Below are positions 24,985-33,141 of a DNA stretch of 33,834 nucleotides, in pieces. The stretch is from NCBI GenBank assembly GCA_944383035.1, contig CALWOE010000014.1, positions 1 through 33,834 on the forward strand. The letters run 5' to 3'. Each line of letters opens with the position of its first letter. Within the stretch, counting starts at the first letter, position 1. Made by a program: the position numbers and the translations under genes. The notes beneath the pieces were generated by a model that did not search any database, had not been told where the DNA came from, and was given only the letters and a program-made list of their open reading frames with translations. This DNA is from an uncultured Clostridia bacterium. GTDB lineage: Bacteria; Bacillota; Clostridia; TANB77; CAG-465.

Positions 24985-26049
24985 TTATTCTACTATATTT
25001 TCTTTGATTTGTTTTTCTGTTTTAATATCAATTCTCCAATCTGTTAATATAGCTGCAAGTTTTACATTTTGACCACCTGGTCCAATTGCATAAGATATTG
25101 CTTCATCAGGTACTACAACTGTTGCTAGTTTCTCATCATCTTTTATATCTATAGCAAGTATAGGTGCTGGACTTAATGCATTTATAATATAACTTGGTAT
25201 ATCATCACTATATGGTACAACATCAATTTTTTCTCCAAATAACTCATCAATTATTGGTTGTATTCTAAGTCCTTTTTTACCAACTAAACTTCCAACTGGA
25301 TCTACATTTTCGTCATTTGACCATACCGCAATTTTAGTCCTACTACCTGCATCTCTTGCAATACCTTTTATTTCTACTATTCCATCTATTATTTCAGGAA
25401 CTTCTAACTCAAATAATTTTTTTACAAACTCTGGCGAATTTCTAGATAATATAATTTGTGGTCCATATTTACCACCAGGTAATACTTTTTCAACATATGC
25501 TTTAATTCTTTGGTGAGATTTAAATTTTTCTGTTTTAACTTGTTTATTTGTTGGAATAATTGCTTCTACTTTACCTAAATCTACAATTGTTCCATTTTTA
25601 TCAGAATTTTGTACTACTCCTACAACAATTTGTCCTTTTTTATCTGCATATTGAGTATATACTAAATTTCTTTCTGCTTCTCTTAAACGTTGTATAAGAA
25701 TTAATTTACCTGCTTCTGCTGCAACTCTATTAAAGTTTTTTGGTGTAACTTCTATATTTACAACATCACCGATTTTAGCTCTTTTTGTTATTTTTTTTGC
25801 ATTTTCTAATGTTATTTGAGTATTTTCATCTTCTACATTTTCAACAACTTCTTTTACTGCATATACTTTAATTGCTTGATCTGATATATCTACTTTTATT
25901 GTTTCATTAGTTTTATAATTTTTTTTGTATGCAGCTTCTAAAGCAAGTTTTAATGATTCAATTAAATACTCCTTTGTTATTCCTTTTTCTTCATAAATAT
26001 CATCAATTGCTAAAAATAATTCTTTTACACTGATTTTATCACTTTTCAT
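24985..26049 (-). CDS. nusA: Transcription termination/antitermination factor NusA
   Basis: A 354-residue RNA polymerase-associated factor. The N-terminal polymerase-binding domain (1-125) includes ITKEYLIESLKLALEAAYKK. The S1 domain (about 130-200) contains GQIVVGVVQ. Two KH domains follow with DPVGSLVGKKGLRIQ and the second GPGGQNVKLAA motif. There are no acidic C-terminal repeats, as is normal outside Proteobacteria. The start has a GGGGGA ribosome binding site. It is cotranscribed with rimP upstream and ylxR-infB downstream. Confidence 0.97.
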   Translation of the reverse strand: MKSDKISVKELFLAIDDIYEEKGITKEYLIESLKLALEAAYKKNYKTNETIKVDISDQAIKVYAVKEVVENVEDENTQITLENAKKITKRAKIGDVVNIEVTPKNFNRVAAEAGKLILIQRLREAERNLVYTQYADKKGQIVVGVVQNSDKNGTIVDLGKVEAIIPTNKQVKTEKFKSHQRIKAYVEKVLPGGKYGPQIILSRNSPEFVKKLFELEVPEIIDGIVEIKGIARDAGSRTKIAVWSNDENVDPVGSLVGKKGLRIQPIIDELFGEKIDVVPYSDDIPSYIINALSPAPILAIDIKDDEKLATVVVPDEAISYAIGPGGQNVKLAAILTDWRIDIKTEKQIKENIVE

Positions 26050-26063
26050 TTTTTTAATTCCCC

Positions 26064-26546
26064 CTAATTTTTAAAATCAAAATCATATATTGTATGTGCA
26101 TTTGATATATTTTTTAATTCTATTTGAATTAAATTATCCACATTATCAACTTTTAAGAATATACAATTATTATCTTCATCTACTTTTTCAAGTATACCTG
26201 TTATTTCCTTTTTTAAGTTTTTATCTTCTAATTTTTTGTATAATTTAACATATATATTATATCCAATATATTTTTTATATAGCTTTATATTTTTCAAATT
26301 TCTTTCTAGTCCTGGTGAAGATACTTCAAGTACATATTCACCCTTAATATTTTTATCTACAATATCTTCAATATTTCTACTTACATTTTCACAATCATCA
26401 AGACTTACACTACCATCTTTTTTATCTAAAACTACTCTTAAGATATAACCGGTTGGTTCTTTTACATATTCAACATATTCAATTTCAAATCCTAAATTTT
26501 CAATATTTTTTGAAATTGCATTTTCTACTTTTTCTTCTATTTTCAA
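26064..26546 (-). CDS. rimP: Ribosome maturation factor RimP
   Basis: A 160-residue protein needed for 30S subunit maturation. Family features are LGFEIEYVEYVKEPTGYILRV at the N-terminus, DDCENVSRNIEDIVD, and YVLEVSSPGLERNLK at the junction to the C-terminal SH3-like domain. I chose a TTG start at 26546 because GGTGGTGA lies 8 bases upstream and the protein then begins MKIEEKVE, as relatives do. A longer frame with GTG at 26579 would add 11 residues without a clear ribosome binding site. It is first in the operon. Confidence 0.93.
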   Translation of the reverse strand: MKIEEKVENAISKNIENLGFEIEYVEYVKEPTGYILRVVLDKKDGSVSLDDCENVSRNIEDIVDKNIKGEYVLEVSSPGLERNLKNIKLYKKYIGYNIYVKLYKKLEDKNLKKEITGILEKVDEDNNCIFLKVDNVDNLIQIELKNISNAHTIYDFDFKN

Positions 26547-26562
26547 TATATTCACCACCAAT

Positions 26563-26613
26563 TTTACACATATATACACAAGTGAGAGGATTTATAACCC
26601 TCTCACCTTGTCG
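26563..26613 (-). promoter_or_regulatory. Stable leader hairpin of the rimP-nusA-infB operon
   Basis: In the 5' leader, between the promoter and the rimP start, the minus strand forms GTGAGAGG/CCTCTCAC with two further outer pairs and a loop of about 8 bases (arms near 26600-26609 and 26582-26591). It is the most GC-rich hairpin in the region and lacks a following T run, so it is not a simple terminator. It may stabilise the mRNA or be a target for feedback by an operon product such as NusA. Confidence 0.5.
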
Positions 26614-26625
26614 CAATATATTAAT

Positions 26626-26654
26626 ATTATACTATATAAATATGACAAAATCAA
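26626..26654 (-). promoter_or_regulatory. Sigma-A promoter of the rimP-nusA-infB operon
   Basis: -35 TTGATT (26654-26649), a 17-base spacer and -10 TATAAT (26631-26626) on the minus strand. The leader to the TTG start is about 70 bases. Confidence 0.75.
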
Positions 26655-26732
26655 TATTTTTTATCAATTTATTTCATTTTTTTACATTTTTTATTGATTT
26701 CTAATATTAGTAATAACATTTAATGTAATACA

Positions 26733-27173
26733 TTACATAATATTATTTCCTATTTTATCTACTATTCTTTTTTCAATACTTATCATTTTTTCGCATACAT
26801 TTAACAATTTTTTATTTGATAAACTATAACTTTCTTCTAATTTTTCAAGTTCTTTAATATTCATTGTACATGTCTGTTTTAAGATTTCTTTTATTTGATT
26901 TATATCATCAATTTTACTTGTCTTTACATTAATCATTGTTGTAATTTTTGATATTACACCTATATCTTTTACCTCTTTATTTCTTCTTTTTAGCATGAGT
27001 TTTATATTTCTACATATCTTTTTATATTCATTTAAGATCTCTAACAAAAAAAGCAAAAAATCATCTTCTGTTTTACTTTCCTTTATAATAAGCATAATAT
27101 TTTCTTGATACATTTTAACAAATCTATAAATATTTTCTAAATAAGCTACTTCTTCTTTATCTATCTTTTTCAT
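26733..27173 (-). CDS. Unknown all-helical protein
   Basis: A 146-residue protein predicted to be almost entirely alpha-helical, with four long amphipathic stretches (about 5-35, 38-65, 90-112 and 112-143). This could form a four-helix bundle, and the pattern faintly recalls DUF2383/ferritin-like proteins, but no metal-ligand ExxH pair is visible. There is no signal or membrane segment. It precedes the rimP operon on the same strand but that operon has its own promoter. No clear terminator follows, so some read-through into rimP is possible. Ribosome binding site AGAGGG. Confidence 0.6.
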   Translation of the reverse strand: MKKIDKEEVAYLENIYRFVKMYQENIMLIIKESKTEDDFLLFLLEILNEYKKICRNIKLMLKRRNKEVKDIGVISKITTMINVKTSKIDDINQIKEILKQTCTMNIKELEKLEESYSLSNKKLLNVCEKMISIEKRIVDKIGNNIM

Positions 27174-27235
27174 ATAAATCCCTCTTTATATATAAATTAT
27201 GTGTAAAAGAAAATATAATATTCAAAATAAAACAC

Positions 27236-27270
27236 AAAAAAAGTTTGAAATAATACTAATTCCAAACTTT
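27236..27270 (-). terminator. Intrinsic terminator after the flavin reductase-like gene
   Basis: The stem AAAGTTTG/CAAACTTT (27263-27270 with 27240-27247) with a 15-base loop is followed by a T run on the minus strand. Confidence 0.7.
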
Positions 27271-27292
27271 ATGCTTTTATTTATTTTAATTT

Positions 27293-27856
27293 TTATTTTT
27301 TCTTTTGAACAGAATATCCAAATTTCCCAATCATATCACCAAGTTTATAATAATGACCATGATTATATGCTATAAGCTTACATTTTTCCATTTCAAATCT
27401 ACCAGATTCATTTATATATTTATCATCTACTTCAACATTACAAACTTTTGCTATAAACATATCGTGTGAACCAAGTTCTTTTATCTCAACTACTTCACAT
27501 TCAATAACAACTGGGCTTTTTTTAAGTATTGGTATATTAAATTTTTCTGATCTTGTAACTTTTAAATTTAATTTTTCAAATTTATTCTCATTTCTACCAG
27601 ACTTTACTCCACAATAATCTGTAGCATAAGCTAAATCTTCTGTAGTTAAATTTATACAAAACCTACCTGATCTTTTGATAATATCATAAGAAAATCTTTC
27701 TTTTCTTACTGAAATATATGTCATTGCGGGATCTGAACAAATTGTACCAGTCCATGCAACAGTAAATATATTTTCATTTGTACCATCACTACAAGTTACT
27801 AAAACTGCAGGAAGTGGATATACTAAAGTTCCAGGTTTCCATATCTGTCTTCCCAT
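27293..27856 (-). CDS. Flavin reductase-like (split-barrel FMN-binding) protein
   Basis: A 187-residue protein of the flavin reductase-like family. Conserved features are the N-terminal KPGTLVYPLPAVLVTCSDG, the NIFTVAWTGTICSDPAMTYISV core that contacts FMN, RSGRFCINLTTEDLA, and the C-terminal LIAYNHGHYYKLG. It probably binds FMN and carries out NAD(P)H-dependent reduction or acts as a flavoprotein shuttle; the substrate is unknown. I chose ATG 27856, 14 codons inside the longest frame, because GGAGG sits 7 bases upstream and family members begin near here. It follows the DUF6512-like gene by about 10 bases, so the two are probably cotranscribed. Confidence 0.88.
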   Translation of the reverse strand: MGRQIWKPGTLVYPLPAVLVTCSDGTNENIFTVAWTGTICSDPAMTYISVRKERFSYDIIKRSGRFCINLTTEDLAYATDYCGVKSGRNENKFEKLNLKVTRSEKFNIPILKKSPVVIECEVVEIKELGSHDMFIAKVCNVEVDDKYINESGRFEMEKCKLIAYNHGHYYKLGDMIGKFGYSVQKKK

Positions 27857-27866
27857 AAAATACCTC

Positions 27867-28430
27867 CTATTTTTTATTTCCAATTTTATATATACCATAT
27901 GTACCTGTTTTATTATCTTTAAATATTGTATGTTTTGGAGTTACATATGTAAAATATATTGTTATAAATAAAATGAAAGAAATCATAACATAAGAACAAA
28001 AACATACTGCAAAGCCAAAACTTTCATGTATAATAACAAAATAGGATACAAATTGTGCTAAAAATATAGAAAAATAAAATATAAATATATCATATATTAA
28101 ATTATTTTTATAATCTTTTTTTATTAATTTATAATATCCAAAGTATAAAATTAAAATAAATATTACAAAAATAACTATTTTTAATAATAAAGATATTGAA
28201 AAATTATCGATATTTATATTTTTGTATTTATAACATAAAAATTCTATAGTACCATAAATATACATTGGAATTATTCCTATTTTTATATGTTCATATATAC
28301 TTTCATTTACAGCACAAAATGGTATAAATAACTTCATATTAGAAAATTTATATAAAAAATGAAATAAAGTACCTAAAATTGATATAACAAAAAAGCCAAT
28401 TATAGAATATACAACATATATATTTTCCAA
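27867..28430 (-). CDS. DUF6512-like multi-pass membrane protein
   Basis: A 187-residue membrane protein with about five to six hydrophobic helices. The segment LFHFLYKFSN followed by FIPFCAVNESIYEHIKIG matches the HxxYxxS...PVNES.WEHxK pattern of the uncharacterised DUF6512 family of Firmicutes. Function unknown. A TTG start at 28430 is preferred since GAGGTG lies 6 bases upstream; a GTG three codons earlier overlaps that site. It lies directly upstream of the flavin reductase-like gene on the same strand. Only a weak promoter can be seen (TATAAT at about 28455 without a good -35). Confidence 0.72.
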   Translation of the reverse strand: MENIYVVYSIIGFFVISILGTLFHFLYKFSNMKLFIPFCAVNESIYEHIKIGIIPMYIYGTIEFLCYKYKNINIDNFSISLLLKIVIFVIFILILYFGYYKLIKKDYKNNLIYDIFIFYFSIFLAQFVSYFVIIHESFGFAVCFCSYVMISFILFITIYFTYVTPKHTIFKDNKTGTYGIYKIGNKK

Positions 28431-28521
28431 ATATAACACCTCATATAATTAATACATTATATTTTTTATTTTAAAAAATTATTTCTAAATGTTATATATT
28501 CTATAATATTTTTAAAATATA

Positions 28522-29589
28522 TTATTTTCTAATCATATTTCTTACAGTTCTTTTAGCTTTTTTTAACATAGGATATATATCATTATATACAAAATATAAA
28601 AATTTACCATATACTCTATCTATTTCACCTATATATTCAGTTACGCCATCTTTTTTGCAAAAGCCAATTTTAAATTTATATAAACCATTATTTGGCTCTA
28701 AATTTAATACACCACCAAAGTTATATTTTTTGCAATGTGTTTCAAGTCCCCATTTTATCATTTCCCATTGCATTAAATAATTAGGCATTAAATTTCTTTT
28801 TTCATTACTACTTGCGCCATATAAATAAAATAGTTCTTTACCATAGTTAAATGCAAGAGCACCAGATAATTTATCATCACCATGTTTTGCAATATATATT
28901 CTAAAACTATTTTCATCATATGTATCTAACATCTTTTCAAAATACTCATATGATCTACAACCAATTTTATCTCTTATCGTTGTAATTTTATATAATTCAT
29001 AAAAAGTTTTTAAGTCCTCTTTACTTCTTGAATGATAAACTTCAACACCTTTTCTTTTTGCAAGTCTTATATTATATCTTGTCTTTTCTGCAAAAGTTTT
29101 CATTAAACTTTCTTCATCATACCCATCTAAATATAGTATCATATCGTGTAATGGTTGAATTAATTTATCCTTATCTTTGTTTTTTCCTATTACTTTAAAT
29201 CCATTATCAGTATATATTTTTTCAAGTTTTTCATCATATTTTACATTTGGATCAAATTTTAGTAAAAAAGCATTGTATTTTTTTGCTAAAACATCAGCTT
29301 CTTTTACAATTTCTTTTACTAAATCAATATCATACACATCACAAACAGGTCCACGTGGTGCATACATTAAAGTCTTTTTCATAAAAGGAACTTTTTCTAT
29401 TAAAACAGTCATTGCTGCTACTATTTTTCCTTCTTTTTTTATATAAATAGCTTCGCAGTCCCAATTTGATTTTACTTTTGTCCAATTTAAAGATTGCATT
29501 AAACTTGCACAATCAAAATGTCTTACAAAATTATCATATTCTTTTACTTGCTCTTTATTTTTTTTATCTAAAATTGCCACATTAAACAC
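28522..29589 (-). CDS. FemX/FmhB-type peptidoglycan bridge aminoacyltransferase
   Basis: A 355-residue FemABX-family enzyme that transfers an amino acid from aminoacyl-tRNA to the peptidoglycan stem peptide. It is made of two GNAT-like halves. Family features are CASLMQSLNW near residue 30, YAPRGPVCD, the KTRYNIRLAKRKGVEV segment in the middle, FYLYGASSNEKRNLMPNYLMQWEMI split over the second half, and FGGV...GLYKFKIGFCK near the end. It lacks the long coiled-coil insertion of FemA/FemB, which fits the FemX subtype. It begins 1 base after cysS on the same transcript. Acting with a tRNA-charging enzyme is an attractive link, but which amino acid it transfers is not shown. Confidence 0.9.
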   Translation of the reverse strand: MFNVAILDKKNKEQVKEYDNFVRHFDCASLMQSLNWTKVKSNWDCEAIYIKKEGKIVAAMTVLIEKVPFMKKTLMYAPRGPVCDVYDIDLVKEIVKEADVLAKKYNAFLLKFDPNVKYDEKLEKIYTDNGFKVIGKNKDKDKLIQPLHDMILYLDGYDEESLMKTFAEKTRYNIRLAKRKGVEVYHSRSKEDLKTFYELYKITTIRDKIGCRSYEYFEKMLDTYDENSFRIYIAKHGDDKLSGALAFNYGKELFYLYGASSNEKRNLMPNYLMQWEMIKWGLETHCKKYNFGGVLNLEPNNGLYKFKIGFCKKDGVTEYIGEIDRVYGKFLYFVYNDIYPMLKKAKRTVRNMIRK

Positions 29590-29590
29590 C

Positions 29591-30982
29591 TCATATTTTT
29601 TCTATTTTTTGGCCTTCTTTTGAATCTATAACAATATATCCTAAAGATTTTAGTTTATCTCTTAATATATCAGAAGTTTTGAAATCTTTTTTATCTCTTG
29701 CTTCTTTTCTTTCTTGTAAAATATTTTTTATTTCTTCTGGTATTTTAATTTTTTCTTCTTGTTTTTTTAAATCAATATTTAAAGATAAAACTGTATCAAA
29801 TTTTTTTAGTAATAAATAATAATCATTTGATTTTTCATGTTCTTTTGCAACTTCAAAAGCTACAGCTAAACTTGCAGGCATATTTAAATCATCATTTAGT
29901 GCATTTTTAAATCTATTTTCAAAATCCCCTAATTTTTGTTTATCAATTTTTGTATCTACACCTTTATGTGATAGAGTTAGTTCTCTTAGTCTATCTAAAG
30001 ATATTTGAGCTGCTTTTATTGCATCCCATGTGAAGTTTAATTTATTCCTGTAATGAGAAGTATATGTAAAAAATCTATATGCAAGTGGTTCTATACCTCT
30101 TTTTATTAGGTCATCTAATTTATACACATTTCCCAAACTTTTTGACATTTTACCGTTATCTATTAACAAAAATTCCACATGCATCCAAAAATTTGCAGGA
30201 TTTTTTCCGGTTGCACCTTTTGATTGTGCTATTTCATTTTCATGATGAATTGGTATATGATCAACTCCACCAGTATGAATATCAAACTTATCTCCTAAAT
30301 ATTTATTTGACATTGCACTACACTCAATATGCCAACCAGGATAACATACGCCATATTTTGAATTCCATTTCATAATATGCTCTTTTGGTGCTTTTATCCA
30401 TAATGCAAAATCAAGTGGGTTTTTCTTTTCTTCGTCTATATCAATTCTTGCACCAGCTCTTTGATTTTTTAAATCTACTCTTGATAATTCACCATAACTT
30501 TTAAGTTTAGATGTATCAAAATATACACCTTTTGATGTTTCATAAGCATAACCATTTTTTACTATCTTATCAACATATTCTTCCATATCTTTTATATGAT
30601 CTGTAGCTTTTACAATATGTTCTGGTTTTTCAATATTTAAGCTTTCAATATCTTTCATAAATGCATCAGTATATATTTTTGCAATTTCAGTTACTGATTT
30701 ATGTTGTTCTTTTGCAGATTTTGCCATTTTGTCTTCACCATAATCTTCATCTGAAGTTAAATGACCAACGTCTGTTATGTTCATTACATGATTTAATTTG
30801 TATCCGTTATATTTTAAAACTTTTCTTAAAGTGTCCATAAATATATATGCTCTCATATTTCCAATATGAGCATAGTTATATACAGTTGGACCACATGTAT
30901 ATATTTTAACAATATTGTTTTTTTTATCTAATGGTACAAACTCTTCTTTTTTTCTTGTTAACGTATTATATAATTTTAACAT
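29591..30982 (-). CDS. cysS: Cysteinyl-tRNA synthetase
   Basis: A 463-residue class I synthetase that charges tRNA-Cys. Zinc ligand Cys30 in YTCGPTVYNYAHIGNMRAY, HIGN at 39-42, the second zinc-binding segment PGWHIECSAMS, HxPIHHENEIAQS and KMSKS at 278-282 are all present. Length is normal. The start has a GGTGAGG site. The promoter at 31017-31045 leaves a short leader, so there is no T-box riboswitch of the kind often seen before this gene in Firmicutes. It is cotranscribed with femX. Confidence 0.98.
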   Translation of the reverse strand: MLKLYNTLTRKKEEFVPLDKKNNIVKIYTCGPTVYNYAHIGNMRAYIFMDTLRKVLKYNGYKLNHVMNITDVGHLTSDEDYGEDKMAKSAKEQHKSVTEIAKIYTDAFMKDIESLNIEKPEHIVKATDHIKDMEEYVDKIVKNGYAYETSKGVYFDTSKLKSYGELSRVDLKNQRAGARIDIDEEKKNPLDFALWIKAPKEHIMKWNSKYGVCYPGWHIECSAMSNKYLGDKFDIHTGGVDHIPIHHENEIAQSKGATGKNPANFWMHVEFLLIDNGKMSKSLGNVYKLDDLIKRGIEPLAYRFFTYTSHYRNKLNFTWDAIKAAQISLDRLRELTLSHKGVDTKIDKQKLGDFENRFKNALNDDLNMPASLAVAFEVAKEHEKSNDYYLLLKKFDTVLSLNIDLKKQEEKIKIPEEIKNILQERKEARDKKDFKTSDILRDKLKSLGYIVIDSKEGQKIEKI

Positions 30983-31016
30983 TGCCTCACCTTCTAAAAT
31001 ATTATATGTCTATATT

Positions 31017-31045
31017 ATTATATACTATTCTTACATTTTTTTCAA
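31017..31045 (-). promoter_or_regulatory. Sigma-A promoter of cysS-femX
   Basis: -35 TTGAAA (31045-31040), a 17-base spacer and -10 TATAAT (31022-31017) on the minus strand; the leader is about 30 bases. Confidence 0.75.
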
Positions 31046-31071
31046 TTATAAAAAGATGTATATAAAAATTA

Positions 31072-31100
31072 TTGATTATTTTTTGCAGATATAATATAAT
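31072..31100 (+). promoter_or_regulatory. Sigma-A promoter of the thioredoxin-like/MscS operon
   Basis: -35 TTGATT (31072-31077), a 17-base spacer and -10 TATAAT (31095-31100). A second TATAAT sits 5 bases upstream but at a 12-base spacing. Divergent from the cysS promoter. Confidence 0.7.
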
Positions 31101-31125
31101 CTACTTTAGAATAAAGGAGATGTAT

Positions 31126-31674
31126 ATGAATACACAATTAAGTAAAAAAAGGAAAATTGTAATAACTATATTATTTATCATTTTATTTGCAATAATAATA
31201 TTTTCTTTTGCATTTGTAATATATAGACATACTTTTTCAAAATCAGAAAATATATCTAAACTTGCAAAAAGAGATGAATGTATAGTAAAAGAAGTAAATG
31301 AAGTTAATTTTAATGAATATTTACATGATAAAAAAAATTTAGTTATATTTTTTTCAACAACTTGTTCACATTGTGTAAGTGATGCTGAAAACATTACTAA
31401 ATTTATGAATGAAAATAAAGATATACCAATAATAATGGTATCTCACGATACAGATATAAACAATTTAAATGCATATTTAGAAAAATTTGAATATAATTGG
31501 TTTGTTATACGTGATCCAGAAAAAACTATCAGAGCTTCAATTGATGAGGGAGAATCTGGAATTCCATCATTTTATTTATTAGATGAAAATGCAAATATAA
31601 TAAACAAACACAAAGGTGAACTTACTTTTGATGAATTAGTAGAATTTTATAACAATAAAAACTTGGAGGAATAA
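31126..31674 (+). CDS. Membrane-anchored thioredoxin-like protein
   Basis: A 182-residue protein with one N-terminal transmembrane helix (about 10-33) and an outside thioredoxin fold of TlpA type. The redox motif is CSHC in LVIFFSTTCSHCVSDAENI. The cis-proline segment is ESGIPSFYLLDENANI. It probably acts in thiol/disulfide exchange on exported proteins; partner unknown. A longer frame starts at 31072 but overlaps the promoter; ATG 31126 has AAAGGAG 6 bases before it and was chosen. The MscS gene begins 1 base after its stop. Confidence 0.87.
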   Translation: MNTQLSKKRKIVITILFIILFAIIIFSFAFVIYRHTFSKSENISKLAKRDECIVKEVNEVNFNEYLHDKKNLVIFFSTTCSHCVSDAENITKFMNENKDIPIIMVSHDTDINNLNAYLEKFEYNWFVIRDPEKTIRASIDEGESGIPSFYLLDENANIINKHKGELTFDELVEFYNNKNLEE

Positions 31675-31675
31675 T

Positions 31676-32728
31676 ATGGAAAATATAGCAGAATTTTTTA
31701 ATAAATTTGATACTGATATATTAGTAAAATATTTAATATCCATAGTAATATTTTTTATATTTTATTTACTTAGCAATTATATTTCATATTTTATTATTAG
31801 ACTATTTAAAATAAAAATAAAAGATAAGAAAAAAATTAAGAAAAATCCATTTTATGGTCCACTTAGTAATTTTATAAAAGTTCTTGGTATATATATAGGT
31901 ATATACTTACTTAAACTTCCTGATAATATCTTTTCCATTGTAACGAAAGCTTTTGAAGTTATCACAATTATTCTAGTAAGTATTGGCTTTGCAAATAGTG
32001 TAAGAAAAGATGCACCATTTTTTGTTAATCTGCAAAAAAAATTAAATATGAAAAGTGATAGTAATATTGTTAGTATATTTTCAAAAGTTGCCAAATTTCT
32101 AATTTATCTTGTAGCTGGTGTAATTATAATTGGTGCTCTAGGTTATGATATAAATGGATTTATAGCTGGACTTGGTCTTGGAAGTTTAACTATTGCACTT
32201 GCAGCTCAAGATGCAGCAAAAAATTTATTTGGTGGAGTTGTTATACTAGTGGACAAACCTTTTAGTGTTGGTGATTGGATAGAAACTTCTACTTTTGAAG
32301 GTGTTGTAGAAGATATTTCATTTAGAAGTACACGTATTAGAACTTTTGAAGATTCTTTAGTTACTGTTCCAAATTCGACTTTGTCTAACGATTTAATTAC
32401 TAATTGGAGTAAAATGAATAAACGTCGTATAGATTTTTATATAACACTTAGTTATACAAATAGTTTAAAGAAAATTGCAGATGCAATAAATAAAATTAAA
32501 ATTATGCTTGAGATAGATCCTACAGTTGATAGTTCAAATATATTTGTTAATTTAAATGAAATAACAGATAATGGATATAAACTTATGATATATTTTTATA
32601 CACGAGAATTAAAATATAGAAGATATTTACTAAAAAAAGAGCAAATAAATTACAAAATACTTCAAATTTTAGAAAAAGAAAATATAGATATAGCATATGA
32701 TACAAGTACAGTATATCTAAAAAAATAA
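31676..32728 (+). CDS. MscS-family mechanosensitive ion channel
   Basis: A 350-residue channel protein. About four to five helices precede the pore-lining helix, seen as GFIAGLGLGSLTIALAAQDA followed by KNLFGGVVILVDKPFSVGDWIE, the most conserved MscS segment. The beta domain contains VVEDISFRSTRIRTFEDSLVTVPNS, and a cytoplasmic alpha/beta cage domain forms the C-terminus. Members open on membrane tension to release solutes during osmotic downshock. It is cotranscribed with the thioredoxin-like gene and its ribosome binding site TTGGAGGAATA overlaps the end of that gene. Confidence 0.95.
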   Translation: MENIAEFFNKFDTDILVKYLISIVIFFIFYLLSNYISYFIIRLFKIKIKDKKKIKKNPFYGPLSNFIKVLGIYIGIYLLKLPDNIFSIVTKAFEVITIILVSIGFANSVRKDAPFFVNLQKKLNMKSDSNIVSIFSKVAKFLIYLVAGVIIIGALGYDINGFIAGLGLGSLTIALAAQDAAKNLFGGVVILVDKPFSVGDWIETSTFEGVVEDISFRSTRIRTFEDSLVTVPNSTLSNDLITNWSKMNKRRIDFYITLSYTNSLKKIADAINKIKIMLEIDPTVDSSNIFVNLNEITDNGYKLMIYFYTRELKYRRYLLKKEQINYKILQILEKENIDIAYDTSTVYLKK

Positions 32729-32754
32729 AAGGCTTGAAATAAATTCAAGTCTTT
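32728..32754 (+). terminator. Intrinsic terminator after mscS
   Basis: An 11-bp stem (32728-32738 with 32744-32754, one G-U pair on plus) with a 5-base loop and a T-rich tail. It could also work for the convergent minus-strand gene ending at 32762. Confidence 0.75.
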
Positions 32755-32761
32755 TACTATT

Positions 32762-33052
32762 TTAATTTAATAATACAAATGGATTTAAAGAGAATTTTTT
32801 TAATTCTTTGTACTCATCATTTGATATAAATACAATATGCTTTGTTTTTATATAATTTTCTTCTCTTGTTAATAAATATATTCCATTTTTAATTTTAGTA
32901 AATTCATTTTTTACTTTACCGTTTTTTTCTATAAAATAGATACTCTCTTTTTTACAAGGAAAAAAACCAGTATATGTAAGATTTTCTGCACCATTATATA
33001 CGTTATAATTAAACGCTTCTAAAACTACTGGACCCATTAATAAATGATACAT
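32762..33052 (-). CDS. Small unknown protein
   Basis: A 96-residue soluble protein I do not recognise. It starts MYHLLMGPVVLEAFNYNVYN and shows alternating beta-like segments with NGIYLLT and KHIVFISNDEYKELKKF, suggesting a small beta-rich fold ending in a helix. ATG 33052 is chosen because AAGGAGGA lies 7 bases upstream; the longer frame at 33106 lacks such a site. It follows the 115-residue unknown gene on the same strand, with a hairpin between the two. Confidence 0.65.
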   Translation of the reverse strand: MYHLLMGPVVLEAFNYNVYNGAENLTYTGFFPCKKESIYFIEKNGKVKNEFTKIKNGIYLLTREENYIKTKHIVFISNDEYKELKKFSLNPFVLLN

Positions 33053-33108
33053 TAAATTCCTCCTTATTTTTTTCCATATTATACCATATATATTTTTAAT
33101 AGTCAAAT

Positions 33109-33138
33109 AAATAGAGTAAGCAAAAACTTACTCTATTT
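33109..33138 (-). terminator. Hairpin between two small unknown genes
   Basis: A perfect 12-bp stem (33109-33120 with 33127-33138) and 6-base loop follow the stop of the 115-residue gene. The tail is T-rich only within the stem, so termination may be partial. Confidence 0.6.
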
Positions 33139-33141
33139 ACA

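Noticed and set aside
26711-26745. Palindromic ATGTAATACATTACAT after the helical unknown gene as a terminator
   Set aside because: The hairpin is AT-only, overlaps the stop codon and lacks a T run on the transcribed strand.
30983-31045. T-box riboswitch before cysS
   Set aside because: The promoter leaves a leader of only about 30 bases, far too short for a T-box, and no T-box consensus or antiterminator is visible.
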